DNA from: NZWG01 sp964478995
GTDB lineage: Bacteria; Fidelibacterota; Marinisomatia; Marinisomatales; UBA1611
Assembly: GCA_964478995.1 (NCBI GenBank)
Contig: CAYZJY010000013.1
Location: 1 to 33,328 of the forward strand
Reading direction: 5' to 3'
Length of the DNA stretch: 33,328 nt
Shown piece by piece: positions 9,132 through 17,101 of the stretch; position 1 is the first letter of the stretch, and each line of letters starts with the position of its first letter. The notes under the pieces are model-generated. The model did not search any database. It was not told the DNA's origin and saw only the letters and a program-made list of their open reading frames with translations. A program made the translations under genes and the position numbers.

Positions 9132-9219
9132 CAATGTTGATAGAGTTGTTTAAATTGGAAATGATCAAATGAATTAGGCCGAGATTTTGCATGTTGGATT
9201 TTAATGATTATCAACATTG
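9132..9219. repeat. 11-bp inverted repeat in divergent intergenic region
   Basis: CAATGTTGATA at 9132-9142 is exactly repeated in reverse complement as TATCAACATTG at 9209-9219. The arms are 66 bases apart. The left arm also sits within a smaller palindrome, TCAAC-CAAT-GTTGA, at 9127-9140. It lies between nth and the pterin/lipoate operon and could be a regulator site for either, but no regulator is known. Confidence 0.35.
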
Positions 9220-9259
9220 AACTAAATTAAGGTATATGATTTATGTATATAAGTTTTAT

Positions 9260-9277
9260 TTGGTTTACATAAACCAA
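9260..9277. promoter_or_regulatory. 18-bp palindrome, candidate operator
   Basis: TTGGTTTA-CA-TAAACCAA is a perfect 8-bp inverted repeat with a 2-bp centre. It ends six bases before the predicted -35 box of the downstream operon, a common place for an activator or repressor site. The assignment is from symmetry and position only. Confidence 0.45.
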
Positions 9278-9283
9278 TCATGC

Positions 9284-9313
9284 TTGACCCCTATTCTTGG
9301 CGATTGGTATAAA
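9284..9313 (+). promoter_or_regulatory. Sigma70-type promoter of the pterin/lipoate operon
   Basis: TTGACC at 9284-9289 and TATAAA at 9308-9313 are separated by 18 bases, close to the sigma70 consensus. Transcription would start near 9320, about 29 bases before the first ATG at 9349. No Shine-Dalgarno sequence is obvious in that short leader. The rest of the 268-bp intergenic region holds two inverted repeats and no gene. Confidence 0.5.
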
Positions 9314-9348
9314 AACTAAATTATCTTAACCTAATTTGAATGAAATAA

Positions 9349-9765
9349 ATGAGTAACCCCATCATAACGAAAAAGTATCATTTTTGTGCTTCACATAAAT
9401 ATGGAAATGATCATTGGTCTGAAGAAAAGAACTTTGAAGTATTTGGAAAGGATTATAATACGCACGGTCATAATTATGTATTGGAGGTCTCAATTACTGG
9501 TCCAATCGATCCAGATACGGGCTGGTTGGTTGATTTACAGGCATTAAAGAAGACTATTCATTCAAAGGTCATCAATATTTTAGATCATTCACAAATTGAA
9601 AAGGACATTGATTGGTTTAAGAACAAACAGCCCTCTTCTGAGAACATATTGATATGGATATGGGATCAGATCATCCCCGACATGGGAAAAGGCCAATTAC
9701 ATAGATTGAGGTTAGTAGAGACCCATTCAATCCACACTGACTACTATGGTCCAGAAGACCGATGA
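9349..9765 (+). CDS. 6-pyruvoyl/6-carboxy-tetrahydropterin synthase family (COG0720), catalytic Cys missing
   Basis: This 138-aa protein is in the PTPS/QueD family, which acts on dihydroneopterin triphosphate. The zinc histidines are His16 (CASHKY) and His39 and His41 (THGHNY). The Asp-His pair LDH (79-80) and the pterin-binding Glu98 (SSEN) and Glu124 are present. The catalytic Cys expected just before HGH is absent: the segment reads VFGKDYNTHGHNY, with Asp35 at the equivalent place and a loop two residues shorter than FGKCNNPN-type relatives. Relatives with Glu in place of Cys (PTPS-III) make 6-hydroxymethyl-dihydropterin for folate instead of preQ0 precursors, so I do not call it queD. 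Its stop overlaps the transporter start by 4 bp (ATGA), and folE, which makes its likely substrate, follows. Confidence 0.85.
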   Translation: MSNPIITKKYHFCASHKYGNDHWSEEKNFEVFGKDYNTHGHNYVLEVSITGPIDPDTGWLVDLQALKKTIHSKVINILDHSQIEKDIDWFKNKQPSSENILIWIWDQIIPDMGKGQLHRLRLVETHSIHTDYYGPEDR

Positions 9766-10421
9766 ATTTCAAAGATAAGTTCTACATCATTCTAACTGGC
9801 ATATTCATTGCATCATTAGTGACATGTAATCTCATAGCAAATAAGTTTGTTACAGTTGATCTTGGATTTAAAGTTTTCATAGTCTCAGCCGGGATACTCC
9901 CTTATCCATTGACCTTCCTTGTCACTGATCTAATTTCTGAATTATATGGTCAGAAAAAAGCAAACCTTGTTGTATTATCTGGTTTTATTGCCTCCATGTT
10001 TGTACTGTCTTTTCTTTGGCTGGGAGCACAATTCGAGGCAATTCCAGGTTCCATAGTCAATGATGATACGTATAACTCAGTTTTCCAAAATGCATGGAGA
10101 CTGATTGCCGCTTCCATGGTCGCATACTTATTTGCACAAATCATAGATGTCAGGATATTTCATTTTTGGAAGAGATTAACCAATGGAAAACATTTATGGT
10201 TGAGGAATAATGGCTCTACAATTGCTTCTCAACTTGTTGATACTACTCTTGTGATATGCATATTATTTGTCGGAGTATGGGAGCCTAGTCAAATTAAATC
10301 AGCGATCATTGATGGTTGGTTGTTCAAGATGCTTATGGCATTAATTGATACTCCGATAATCTATGGCGCAATATACCTATTGAAAGGAAAGATAGAGATC
10401 GCAGAACTAGAGGAAGAATAA
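9762..10421 (+). CDS. Queuosine precursor transporter (YhhQ/VUT family)
   Basis: This 219-aa integral membrane protein has about six hydrophobic segments. It carries the family hallmarks YPLTFLVTDLISELYG near residues 50-65 and WKRLTNGKHLWLRNNGST, followed by ASQLVDTTLV, near residues 137-165. These match the YhhQ family, which imports queuosine precursors (preQ0/preQ1) across the inner membrane. It overlaps the PTPS-family gene by 4 bp and precedes folE by 5 bp. The combination suggests that the cell salvages a deazapurine while making pterins, but no tgt or other queuosine gene is in the window. The length is normal for the family. Confidence 0.93.
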   Translation: MNFKDKFYIILTGIFIASLVTCNLIANKFVTVDLGFKVFIVSAGILPYPLTFLVTDLISELYGQKKANLVVLSGFIASMFVLSFLWLGAQFEAIPGSIVNDDTYNSVFQNAWRLIAASMVAYLFAQIIDVRIFHFWKRLTNGKHLWLRNNGSTIASQLVDTTLVICILFVGVWEPSQIKSAIIDGWLFKMLMALIDTPIIYGAIYLLKGKIEIAELEEE

Positions 10422-10426
10422 TTACA

Positions 10427-10996
10427 ATGGAAGAAATAAAAAAAATAGAACAATTGACCAAGGAACTCTTGAGTGAGATTGGTGAGAATGTGGATAGAGA
10501 AGGGCTATTAAAGACGCCAAAAAGAGTTGCAAAGGCTTGGGAGTTCTTTTCGAAAGGTTATACACAGAATATTAATGAAATAATCAATGATGCTATTTTT
10601 AGTGAAGAGGCGGATGACATGGTCATTGTTAGAGATGTAGAATTTTTTTCATTATGTGAGCACCACCTATTACCTTTCTTTGGCAAAGCGCATGTCGGAT
10701 ACATACCCAATGGAAAAGTAATTGGATTATCAAAGATTCCAAGAATCATAGACATGTATGCGAGGAGGCTTCAGGTCCAAGAGCGCTTAACTCACCAAAT
10801 TGCAGATTCCATTAAAGATGTATTGGAACCCAAAGGTGTTGCGGTGGTGATGGAGGGACGACATATGTGCATGCAAATGCGTGGTGTAGAAAAGCAAAAT
10901 AGTTTTGCGTCAACTAGCGCAATGTTTGGCAAATTCAAAAATTCAGTTGAAACCCGATCGGAGTTTCTTTCAATAATCAATAGGCGATCTGATTAA
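10427..10996 (+). CDS. folE: GTP cyclohydrolase I
   Basis: This 189-aa enzyme converts GTP to 7,8-dihydroneopterin triphosphate, the entry to folate, biopterin and queuosine-type pathways. The zinc site is complete: Cys77 and His80 in SLCEHHLLPFFG and Cys148 in RHMCMQMRGV. The signature helix SKIPRIIDMYARRLQVQERLT is present. It is a zinc-type FolE1 of usual length. It sits 5 bp after the transporter and its stop overlaps the E3 start by one base. Its product is the expected substrate of the PTPS-family protein two genes upstream. Confidence 0.96.
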   Translation: MEEIKKIEQLTKELLSEIGENVDREGLLKTPKRVAKAWEFFSKGYTQNINEIINDAIFSEEADDMVIVRDVEFFSLCEHHLLPFFGKAHVGYIPNGKVIGLSKIPRIIDMYARRLQVQERLTHQIADSIKDVLEPKGVAVVMEGRHMCMQMRGVEKQNSFASTSAMFGKFKNSVETRSEFLSIINRRSD

Positions 10997-12384
10997 TGCC
11001 TAGATTTGATCTTGCAGTTCTGGGAGGTGGTCCAGGAGGGTATGTGGCTGCGATACGTGGAGCACAGTTAGGCAAAAAAGTTTGCATCATAGATAAAGAT
11101 AAACTTGGGGGTGTCTGTTTAAACTGGGGTTGCATACCCACGAAGGCACTCATAAAAAATGCAGAGGTTTATAATTTGGTAAAACATGCGGATAAGTATG
11201 GTATAAAAATTGAAAAGTTTAAAGTCGATTTTAAAAGTAATGTAAAACGTAGTCGTGACGTTTCTGCTCGCTTGAGCAAGGGTATTGAGTTTTTGATAAA
11301 GAAAAATAACATTAAATATGTCAATGGGCTTGGTCGCCTTGTGTCATCCAATTCGATCGCTGTAAAAAAAGGTACTAAAACACAGACCATTGAAGCAGAT
11401 AAGATAATCATTGCTACTGGTGCAAGGCCGAGGTCATTCCCTGGAATGGATCTTGATGGGGATAGAATTATCAGTTCAAAAGAAGCAATGATGCTTGAAG
11501 CGCCACCAAAGGATATGATTATTATTGGTTCAGGGGCGATAGGAGTTGAATTTGCCTATTACTTCAATGAGTTTGGTACAAAAGTGCATATCCTGGAGAT
11601 GATGGATAGAATTTTGCCTAATGAGGACGCAGATATATCAAAAGAAGTTGAGACAAATTTTGAAAGATCTGGAATAACAATATCTAAAAACATGAAGGTC
11701 TCAAAAATTGAAGCAATGAAGACAAAGGTCAAGGTTCATATCGGTGGTGAGGGATCTAAAGAGATCATAGAGTCAGATAAGGTACTGATGGCAGTGGGTG
11801 TTGTAGGGAATATTGAGGACATCGGATTAGAAGGCATAGGGGTCGAGTTAGAATCTGGGGCAATTATAACAGACCAATTCAACAAGACCAATATCAATAA
11901 TATTTACGCAATTGGTGATGTCTGTGGGCCTCCGTGGTTAGCGCATGTAGCATCTGCTCAAGGCCATGTAGCAGTTGAGCATGCTATTGGTATTGACACT
12001 GTCCCGATTGATTATTCAAATATTCCAGGGTGTACCTATTGTCAGCCTCAAGTTGGATCATTAGGAATGACTGAAGAACAAGCAATTCAATCAGGTCATG
12101 AAATTCAGGTTGGTAGATTTTCATTTCAAGCAAGTGGCAAAGCAATGGCAGTTGGAAATACCGATGGGTTTGTAAAATTAATATTTGATAAACAGTATGG
12201 TGAACTATTAGGGGCGCATATTGTTGGAGCAGAGGCCACTGAAATGATTGCAGAACTTGGAATCGCTAAGGCCTTGGAAACCACTTGGGAAAATATTGCC
12301 ACGACAATACACGCGCATCCAACATTATCTGAGGCCATTATGGAAGCAGCAATGGATGCTTATGGACAATCCATCCATCAGTAA
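10996..12384 (+). CDS. lpdA: Dihydrolipoamide dehydrogenase (E3)
   Basis: This 462-aa flavoprotein reoxidises dihydrolipoamide on E2 and passes electrons to NAD+. The N-terminal FAD motif GGGPGGY is at 10-16, followed by the redox disulfide Cys41-Cys46 in GGVCLNWGCIPTKAL. The NAD-binding GSGAIGVEFA motif is near residue 180, and the second FAD contact IYAIGDVCG is near 305. The C-terminal HAHPTLSEAI carries the catalytic His. The length is normal. It overlaps folE by one base and is followed by lipB after 2 bp. It serves the E1 and E2 genes downstream and possibly other lipoyl complexes of the cell. Confidence 0.97.
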   Translation: MPRFDLAVLGGGPGGYVAAIRGAQLGKKVCIIDKDKLGGVCLNWGCIPTKALIKNAEVYNLVKHADKYGIKIEKFKVDFKSNVKRSRDVSARLSKGIEFLIKKNNIKYVNGLGRLVSSNSIAVKKGTKTQTIEADKIIIATGARPRSFPGMDLDGDRIISSKEAMMLEAPPKDMIIIGSGAIGVEFAYYFNEFGTKVHILEMMDRILPNEDADISKEVETNFERSGITISKNMKVSKIEAMKTKVKVHIGGEGSKEIIESDKVLMAVGVVGNIEDIGLEGIGVELESGAIITDQFNKTNINNIYAIGDVCGPPWLAHVASAQGHVAVEHAIGIDTVPIDYSNIPGCTYCQPQVGSLGMTEEQAIQSGHEIQVGRFSFQASGKAMAVGNTDGFVKLIFDKQYGELLGAHIVGAEATEMIAELGIAKALETTWENIATTIHAHPTLSEAIMEAAMDAYGQSIHQ

Positions 12385-12386
12385 TT

Positions 12387-13028
12387 ATGCTTGAAGTAGA
12401 AAAAGTCAGTGTAAATGTGATGGACCTTGGTAAGAGGCCCTATGAGGAAGTATGGAATCTTCAGAAGGATCTGCAACAGAAGCGCATCAATAAAGAGATA
12501 GAAGACGTATTAATATTGGTTGAGCATGATCCTGTATATACACTTGGAAAAAATGCAGATGTAAACCATTTACTACAAAGCAGGGACCGGTCGATAGATG
12601 TGTTTAACATTGAGCGTGGAGGCGATATTACCTTTCATGGCCCTGGACAATTGGTGGGGTATCCTATACTAGATCTTGCCAATTATAATAAAAGTGTAAG
12701 TTGGTATATGCGCTCTCTTGAGCAACTTACTATTGAGGTTCTTAAGGAATTTGGAATTTTAGCAAATAGAGTTGAAGGCTTGACAGGAGTCTGGGTAGGA
12801 GATGAAAAAATTGCTGCGCAAGGCGTGAGACTTAGTCGATGGGTGTCAATGCATGGATTCTCTCTAAATGTTAATCCTAATCTATCTTTTTATGATGGTA
12901 TAATTCCCTGCGGTATTTTTGATCGTGGGGTTACGTCCATTCAGCAATTATTGGGAACAACTCAAAAAATGGCAAAGGTAAAATCATTGGTTATTAATAA
13001 GTTCGATCAGATATTCGCAAGAAGTTAA
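12387..13028 (+). CDS. lipB: Octanoyl-[ACP]:protein octanoyltransferase
   Basis: This 213-aa protein moves octanoate from acyl carrier protein to the target lysine of lipoyl domains, the first step of de novo lipoylation. The conserved RGGDITFHGPGQLVGYP is at about 77-93. The catalytic pair is Lys141 in EKIAAQGV and Cys175 in IIPCGI. The length is normal. It lies 2 bp after lpdA and 5 bp before E1. Together with lipA at the end of the operon it gives a complete lipoate pathway beside the E2 it would modify. Confidence 0.97.
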   Translation: MLEVEKVSVNVMDLGKRPYEEVWNLQKDLQQKRINKEIEDVLILVEHDPVYTLGKNADVNHLLQSRDRSIDVFNIERGGDITFHGPGQLVGYPILDLANYNKSVSWYMRSLEQLTIEVLKEFGILANRVEGLTGVWVGDEKIAAQGVRLSRWVSMHGFSLNVNPNLSFYDGIIPCGIFDRGVTSIQQLLGTTQKMAKVKSLVINKFDQIFARS

Positions 13029-13033
13029 TTGGA

Positions 13034-15037
13034 ATGGCAAGTCTAAACGGATTTACAAAAAAACAAATTATTGATGTCTATCGCAAGATGGCCTTATCAA
13101 GAAAACTAGATGATAAGATGCTTATTTTGCTCAAGCAAGGTAAGAGTTTTTTCCATATAGGAGCCTCAGGTCATGAGGCTGCACAGTTAGCGGCAGCCGA
13201 GGTAATTAAACCTGGTGAGGATTGGTCATTTCCTTATTACAGGGATGGTGCATATTGTATTGGACTAGGCATGACTGCACGTGAACAATTATTATCTTTT
13301 TTAGCCAAAGCTGATGATCCAAACTCTGGTGGAAGACAAATGCCTCAGCACTATGGACATAAAGGCCTGAGGATCGTCAGTCAATCAAGTCCAACAGGAA
13401 CACAGTTTCTTCAAGCCGTAGGCTGTGCAATGGCCTGTAAATTAAAAAAGACAAGAGATGTTGTATATGTCTCATCTGGGGAAGGTACCACTAGCCAGGG
13501 TGATTTTCACGAGGCATTGAATTGGGCAAGCAATTCCAAAGCGCCTGTAATATTTCATATCCAAGATAACGAATATGCAATATCGACCCATAGATCAGAA
13601 CAGACTGCCAGTACGATTTATAACATGACATCTGGGTATGGTAATCTTTCAAGATATGATGTAGATGGAACGGATTTTTTTGAGGCTAATCTAGCCTTTA
13701 AGGAAGCAGTGCAAAGAGCAAGAAAGGGTAAGGGCCCTTCTGTTATTGTCTCTCATGTAGTTCGTCTTTTGCCTCATTCTAGTTCAGATGATCAGAGAAA
13801 ATATAGGGATGAGAAGGATCTTGCTAAAGATATCAAAAAAGACCCCCTCACTATTTTAGAATCAAAATGCATGAAGGAAAATCTCATTAAGTCTGATGAG
13901 TTTGAAAAAATAAGGACTCAGGTTAACAAACAAGTCGATGATGATGCAGAGTGGGCTGATGATCAAGATTATCCTGATCCAGATACTGCGTTAGACCACA
14001 TCTATAGTGGTAAAGAGGTTCCAGAAGAGTCTGACTTCAATTCAATCTCTGAAAAAATTGTCATCGTTGATGCAATAAACCATGCGCTTCTCGAAGAGAT
14101 GAAATTCAATGATAAAATGATCATATATGGTCAAGATATTGCAGATCCCAAAGGTGGTGTATTTACAGCAACGAAAGGCCTCTCAGATCAATTTGGAGGC
14201 CATAGGGTATTTAATTCACCACTGGCAGAATCATCCATTGTTGGAACTGCTGTTGGGATGGCTGTAACGGGCTACAAACCGGTGGTTGAGATTCAGTTTG
14301 GAGATTATATTTGGACAGCAATGATGCAGATCAGAAATGAGGTAGCAACCATGAGGTATCGTTCAAATAATGCATGGACTTGCCCTATGGTAATTAGAGT
14401 TCCAGTCGGTGGTTACATACATGGTGCACTTTGTCATAGTCAGTCAATCGATGGTTATTTCATTCACTTGCCTGGGATATATATTGCCTATCCTTCTTGT
14501 GCTGCTGATGCCAAAGGACTTCTAAAAATGGCTTGTAGAATGGATGATCCAGTGATCTTCATGGAGCATAAGGGTTTGTATAGGCAGGGATATGCTGCGA
14601 CTGAGGAACCTGACAGTGACTATTTATTGCCTTTTGGAAAAGGCCGGCGTGTAATTGAAGGAGATGAACTGACAATTGTAACTTGGGGCGCAATGGTACA
14701 AAAATCAATGGAGGCCGTACAATTATTGAATCTTCCCGATGGTTTGATAGAGATTATTGATCTGAGGACATTGAATCCAATTGATCTAGATCTAATTGAA
14801 TCATCAATTGAAAAAACAAGTAAGGTGCTAGTGGTCCATGAGGATAATATAACCAATGGTCCTGGAGCAGAAATATCAGCATTGATAGCAGACAGATTTT
14901 TTGAATTGTTGGATGGCCCACTTCGAAGAGTTGCAGCTAAGGATTCTCCAGTACCTTTCAACTGGCTCATAGAAGAGAGAGTGCTCCCTCAAGCTGAGGA
15001 TATATCAAATGTTATTCAGGAACTATTGGAGTATTAG
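13034..15037 (+). CDS. Fused 2-oxoacid dehydrogenase E1 (alpha+beta), branched-chain type
   Basis: This 667-aa protein joins the two E1 subunits that are separate in many bacteria. Residues about 1-305 are E1 alpha, with the thiamine-diphosphate motif SSGEGTTSQGDFHEALNWAS (about 148-167) and IQDNEYAIS. Residues about 340-667 are E1 beta, with NSPLAESSIVGTAVGMA and HSQSIDG (His near 468). The GEGTTSQG form favours branched-chain 2-oxoisovalerate dehydrogenase over pyruvate dehydrogenase, but the substrate is inferred. It decarboxylates the 2-oxoacid and loads the acyl group on the E2 lipoyl arm. The E2 gene starts at the base after its stop. Fused E1 is known in Bacteroidota and relatives. Confidence 0.94.
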   Translation: MASLNGFTKKQIIDVYRKMALSRKLDDKMLILLKQGKSFFHIGASGHEAAQLAAAEVIKPGEDWSFPYYRDGAYCIGLGMTAREQLLSFLAKADDPNSGGRQMPQHYGHKGLRIVSQSSPTGTQFLQAVGCAMACKLKKTRDVVYVSSGEGTTSQGDFHEALNWASNSKAPVIFHIQDNEYAISTHRSEQTASTIYNMTSGYGNLSRYDVDGTDFFEANLAFKEAVQRARKGKGPSVIVSHVVRLLPHSSSDDQRKYRDEKDLAKDIKKDPLTILESKCMKENLIKSDEFEKIRTQVNKQVDDDAEWADDQDYPDPDTALDHIYSGKEVPEESDFNSISEKIVIVDAINHALLEEMKFNDKMIIYGQDIADPKGGVFTATKGLSDQFGGHRVFNSPLAESSIVGTAVGMAVTGYKPVVEIQFGDYIWTAMMQIRNEVATMRYRSNNAWTCPMVIRVPVGGYIHGALCHSQSIDGYFIHLPGIYIAYPSCAADAKGLLKMACRMDDPVIFMEHKGLYRQGYAATEEPDSDYLLPFGKGRRVIEGDELTIVTWGAMVQKSMEAVQLLNLPDGLIEIIDLRTLNPIDLDLIESSIEKTSKVLVVHEDNITNGPGAEISALIADRFFELLDGPLRRVAAKDSPVPFNWLIEERVLPQAEDISNVIQELLEY

Positions 15038-16273
15038 ATGATCGTTGATGTCGTAATGCCTAAGATGGGCGAGTCCATAAATGAAGGTACGATCCTTGAA
15101 TGGAGGAAAAAAGTAGGAGAGAAGATCCAGTTGGATGAGATTCTTTTAGAAATAGGAACAGATAAAGTTGATTCAGAGATTCCTTCATCTGCGGCTGGAA
15201 CCGTAATAGAGATTCTGGCAGATCCCAATGATGTAAGAGAAGTGGGTGAGGTTATCGCACGAATTGATACAGATGGAGGCGAGGTAATTTCTAATTTAGT
15301 GGATCCAGTGATAGAACCAGAAAATGAGCCGGTTCCAAAGAAAGAGTATAATGTTCCAAAAACACCAATTACAAAAAGTAAAGTATTCTACACTCCAATT
15401 GTGATGAAGATTGCCGCAGAAAATGAACTGCCTTTAAGCGAACTTGAATTGATAAAAGGAAGTGGTAGAGGTGGTAGAGTAACAAAAAAAGACATTTTAT
15501 CTTATCTAAAAGATGAGAGGTCGGCATCGATAGATAATCGCAAAACTCAGCATGTTGTGAGCCCCCGATCTGGTCGTTCTGAAGAAATGCACCATATGAG
15601 AAAATTGATATCCAAGCATATGATGGAAAGTCTCGCTACCTCAGCACATGTATATGTAATGACAGAGGTTGACATGACATCAATCGTAGAATTTGTCAAA
15701 ACAGAAGAAAAATCATTTGAAGAGAGGGAGGGGTATGGTTTGACCTATACTCCATTCATAGTTGATTCAGTAATAAGGTCACTCAAGGAATATCCTGAAA
15801 TGAATTCTTCTATTTCTGGAACTCGGGTCAATTATCATAGAGAGATTAACATAGGACTCGCTGTAGCAATTGAAAATGGTCTCATGGTACCTTCAATGTC
15901 GAATTGTGAGGAAAAGAACTTTTTAGGACTCTGTCGCTCTGTTCATGATGTCGCTACAAGGACAAGGGATGGCAATATGAATCCAGAAGAGTTATCTGGT
16001 ACAACATTTAGCATTACAAATTTTGGAGTATTTGGTGTTTCTATTGGTACACCAATTATTAACCAACCCAATGTTGGAATCTTAGGTGTTGGAGCAATCA
16101 AGAAACAGCCAGTTGTAATAGAGACAAGTGAAGGTGACTCAATTGCAATACGAAGCATGATGATGTTGACACTTGGTTTTGACCATAGGCTGATAGATGG
16201 TGCTGGAGGGTCTAGGTTTCTTGAGAGCGTGCGCCATAATATTGAGAACATGGATCTAGGAGATGCCTTGTAA
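15038..16273 (+). CDS. 2-oxoacid dehydrogenase E2, dihydrolipoyllysine acyltransferase
   Basis: This 411-aa core enzyme has one lipoyl domain (residues 1-78) with Lys43 in EIGTDKVDSEIPS as the lipoylation site. After a flexible linker comes a peripheral-subunit-binding domain (about 119-157), with IVMKIAAENELPLSELELI and GSGRGGRVTKKDI. The catalytic domain starts at about residue 190 and ends with GFDHRLIDGAGG, where His383 and Asp387 are catalytic. It directly abuts the E1 gene, and its stop overlaps the methyltransferase by one base. It is the likely substrate of the LipB and LipA encoded on either side. The E1 partner suggests a branched-chain substrate. Confidence 0.96.
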   Translation: MIVDVVMPKMGESINEGTILEWRKKVGEKIQLDEILLEIGTDKVDSEIPSSAAGTVIEILADPNDVREVGEVIARIDTDGGEVISNLVDPVIEPENEPVPKKEYNVPKTPITKSKVFYTPIVMKIAAENELPLSELELIKGSGRGGRVTKKDILSYLKDERSASIDNRKTQHVVSPRSGRSEEMHHMRKLISKHMMESLATSAHVYVMTEVDMTSIVEFVKTEEKSFEEREGYGLTYTPFIVDSVIRSLKEYPEMNSSISGTRVNYHREINIGLAVAIENGLMVPSMSNCEEKNFLGLCRSVHDVATRTRDGNMNPEELSGTTFSITNFGVFGVSIGTPIINQPNVGILGVGAIKKQPVVIETSEGDSIAIRSMMMLTLGFDHRLIDGAGGSRFLESVRHNIENMDLGDAL

Positions 16274-17094
16274 TGGCAGTAGACCACGTCTTAAAACTGT
16301 ACTCTGAGACCATACGGTCTTCTTATCTTCATTATGGTTTTTGGGATGAGCCTAGTTCAATGCAGCTTGATACTATGACGCTCCAAGACATAAAAGATGC
16401 GCAGAATAGATATATTGAGCACCTTGCTTCCTACATTCCTGAAGATGTGAATAGTATTTTAGATGTTGGGTGTGGGATTGGTGGAAATGCTGAATTTTTG
16501 ATAAATAATGGTTTTGAAATTGAGACACTTTCTCCAGATGATTACCAGCAGAAAGTTATTGAACAAAAATTTGACCAAAAAATACCTTTTCACCACTGCA
16601 AGTTTGAGCAATTTCAAGCAATGAGGAAATTTGATCTGATCCTTGAAAGTGAGAGCGCATGTTACATCAAGATCAAAGAGGGTTTCATGAAAGCAAGGGA
16701 GGTATTAAAAGAAGGTGGATACCTACTTGCCTCGGATTATTTTGTACACTTTCGAGATACTTCTAGTAGCCCACATCTAAGGTCATCACATGATATCCAC
16801 GGTTATTTGGAATCTGCTCAAGATCATGGTTTCGAGTTGCTTAAGGAATATGACCAAACAGAAAATACCATGCTGACCCTTGATTATGGAAAGCATCTCA
16901 TGGAGAGATTCATTAGTCCCACTATTGATTATGTTGTTTATTCTACAAAAAAGAACTATCCAAAGACAGCATCAATAATTGGGAAATTAATTGAACCAAA
17001 GTTCCAGTCAAAAAAGGATCAATTAGATCTTCTTGATAGTGCTCTATTCCGTAAATATCGGAGATACATGATCTTTCTATTTAAAAAAATATAA
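16273..17094 (+). CDS. SAM-dependent methyltransferase, substrate unknown
   Basis: This 273-aa class I methyltransferase has motif I ILDVGCGIGGNAEFL at about 62-76. An N-terminal LHYGFWDEPSS is typical of enzymes acting on small or lipid molecules. The post-motif LESESACYIKIKEGF and EVLKEGGYLLASDYF complete the fold. There is no signal peptide. It is locked between E2 (one-base overlap) and lipA (7-bp gap), so its product is made with the lipoyl-dehydrogenase machinery. The substrate could be a branched-chain metabolite, a quinone-like lipid or a protein of the complex, and the sequence does not decide between them. Confidence 0.88.
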   Translation: MAVDHVLKLYSETIRSSYLHYGFWDEPSSMQLDTMTLQDIKDAQNRYIEHLASYIPEDVNSILDVGCGIGGNAEFLINNGFEIETLSPDDYQQKVIEQKFDQKIPFHHCKFEQFQAMRKFDLILESESACYIKIKEGFMKAREVLKEGGYLLASDYFVHFRDTSSSPHLRSSHDIHGYLESAQDHGFELLKEYDQTENTMLTLDYGKHLMERFISPTIDYVVYSTKKNYPKTASIIGKLIEPKFQSKKDQLDLLDSALFRKYRRYMIFLFKKI

Positions 17095-17101
17095 TTCAAT
17101 A

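Noticed and set aside
9081..9348. preQ1 or other riboswitch before the transporter operon
   Set aside because: The leader after the predicted start is only about 29 bases, and no aptamer-like structure was seen.
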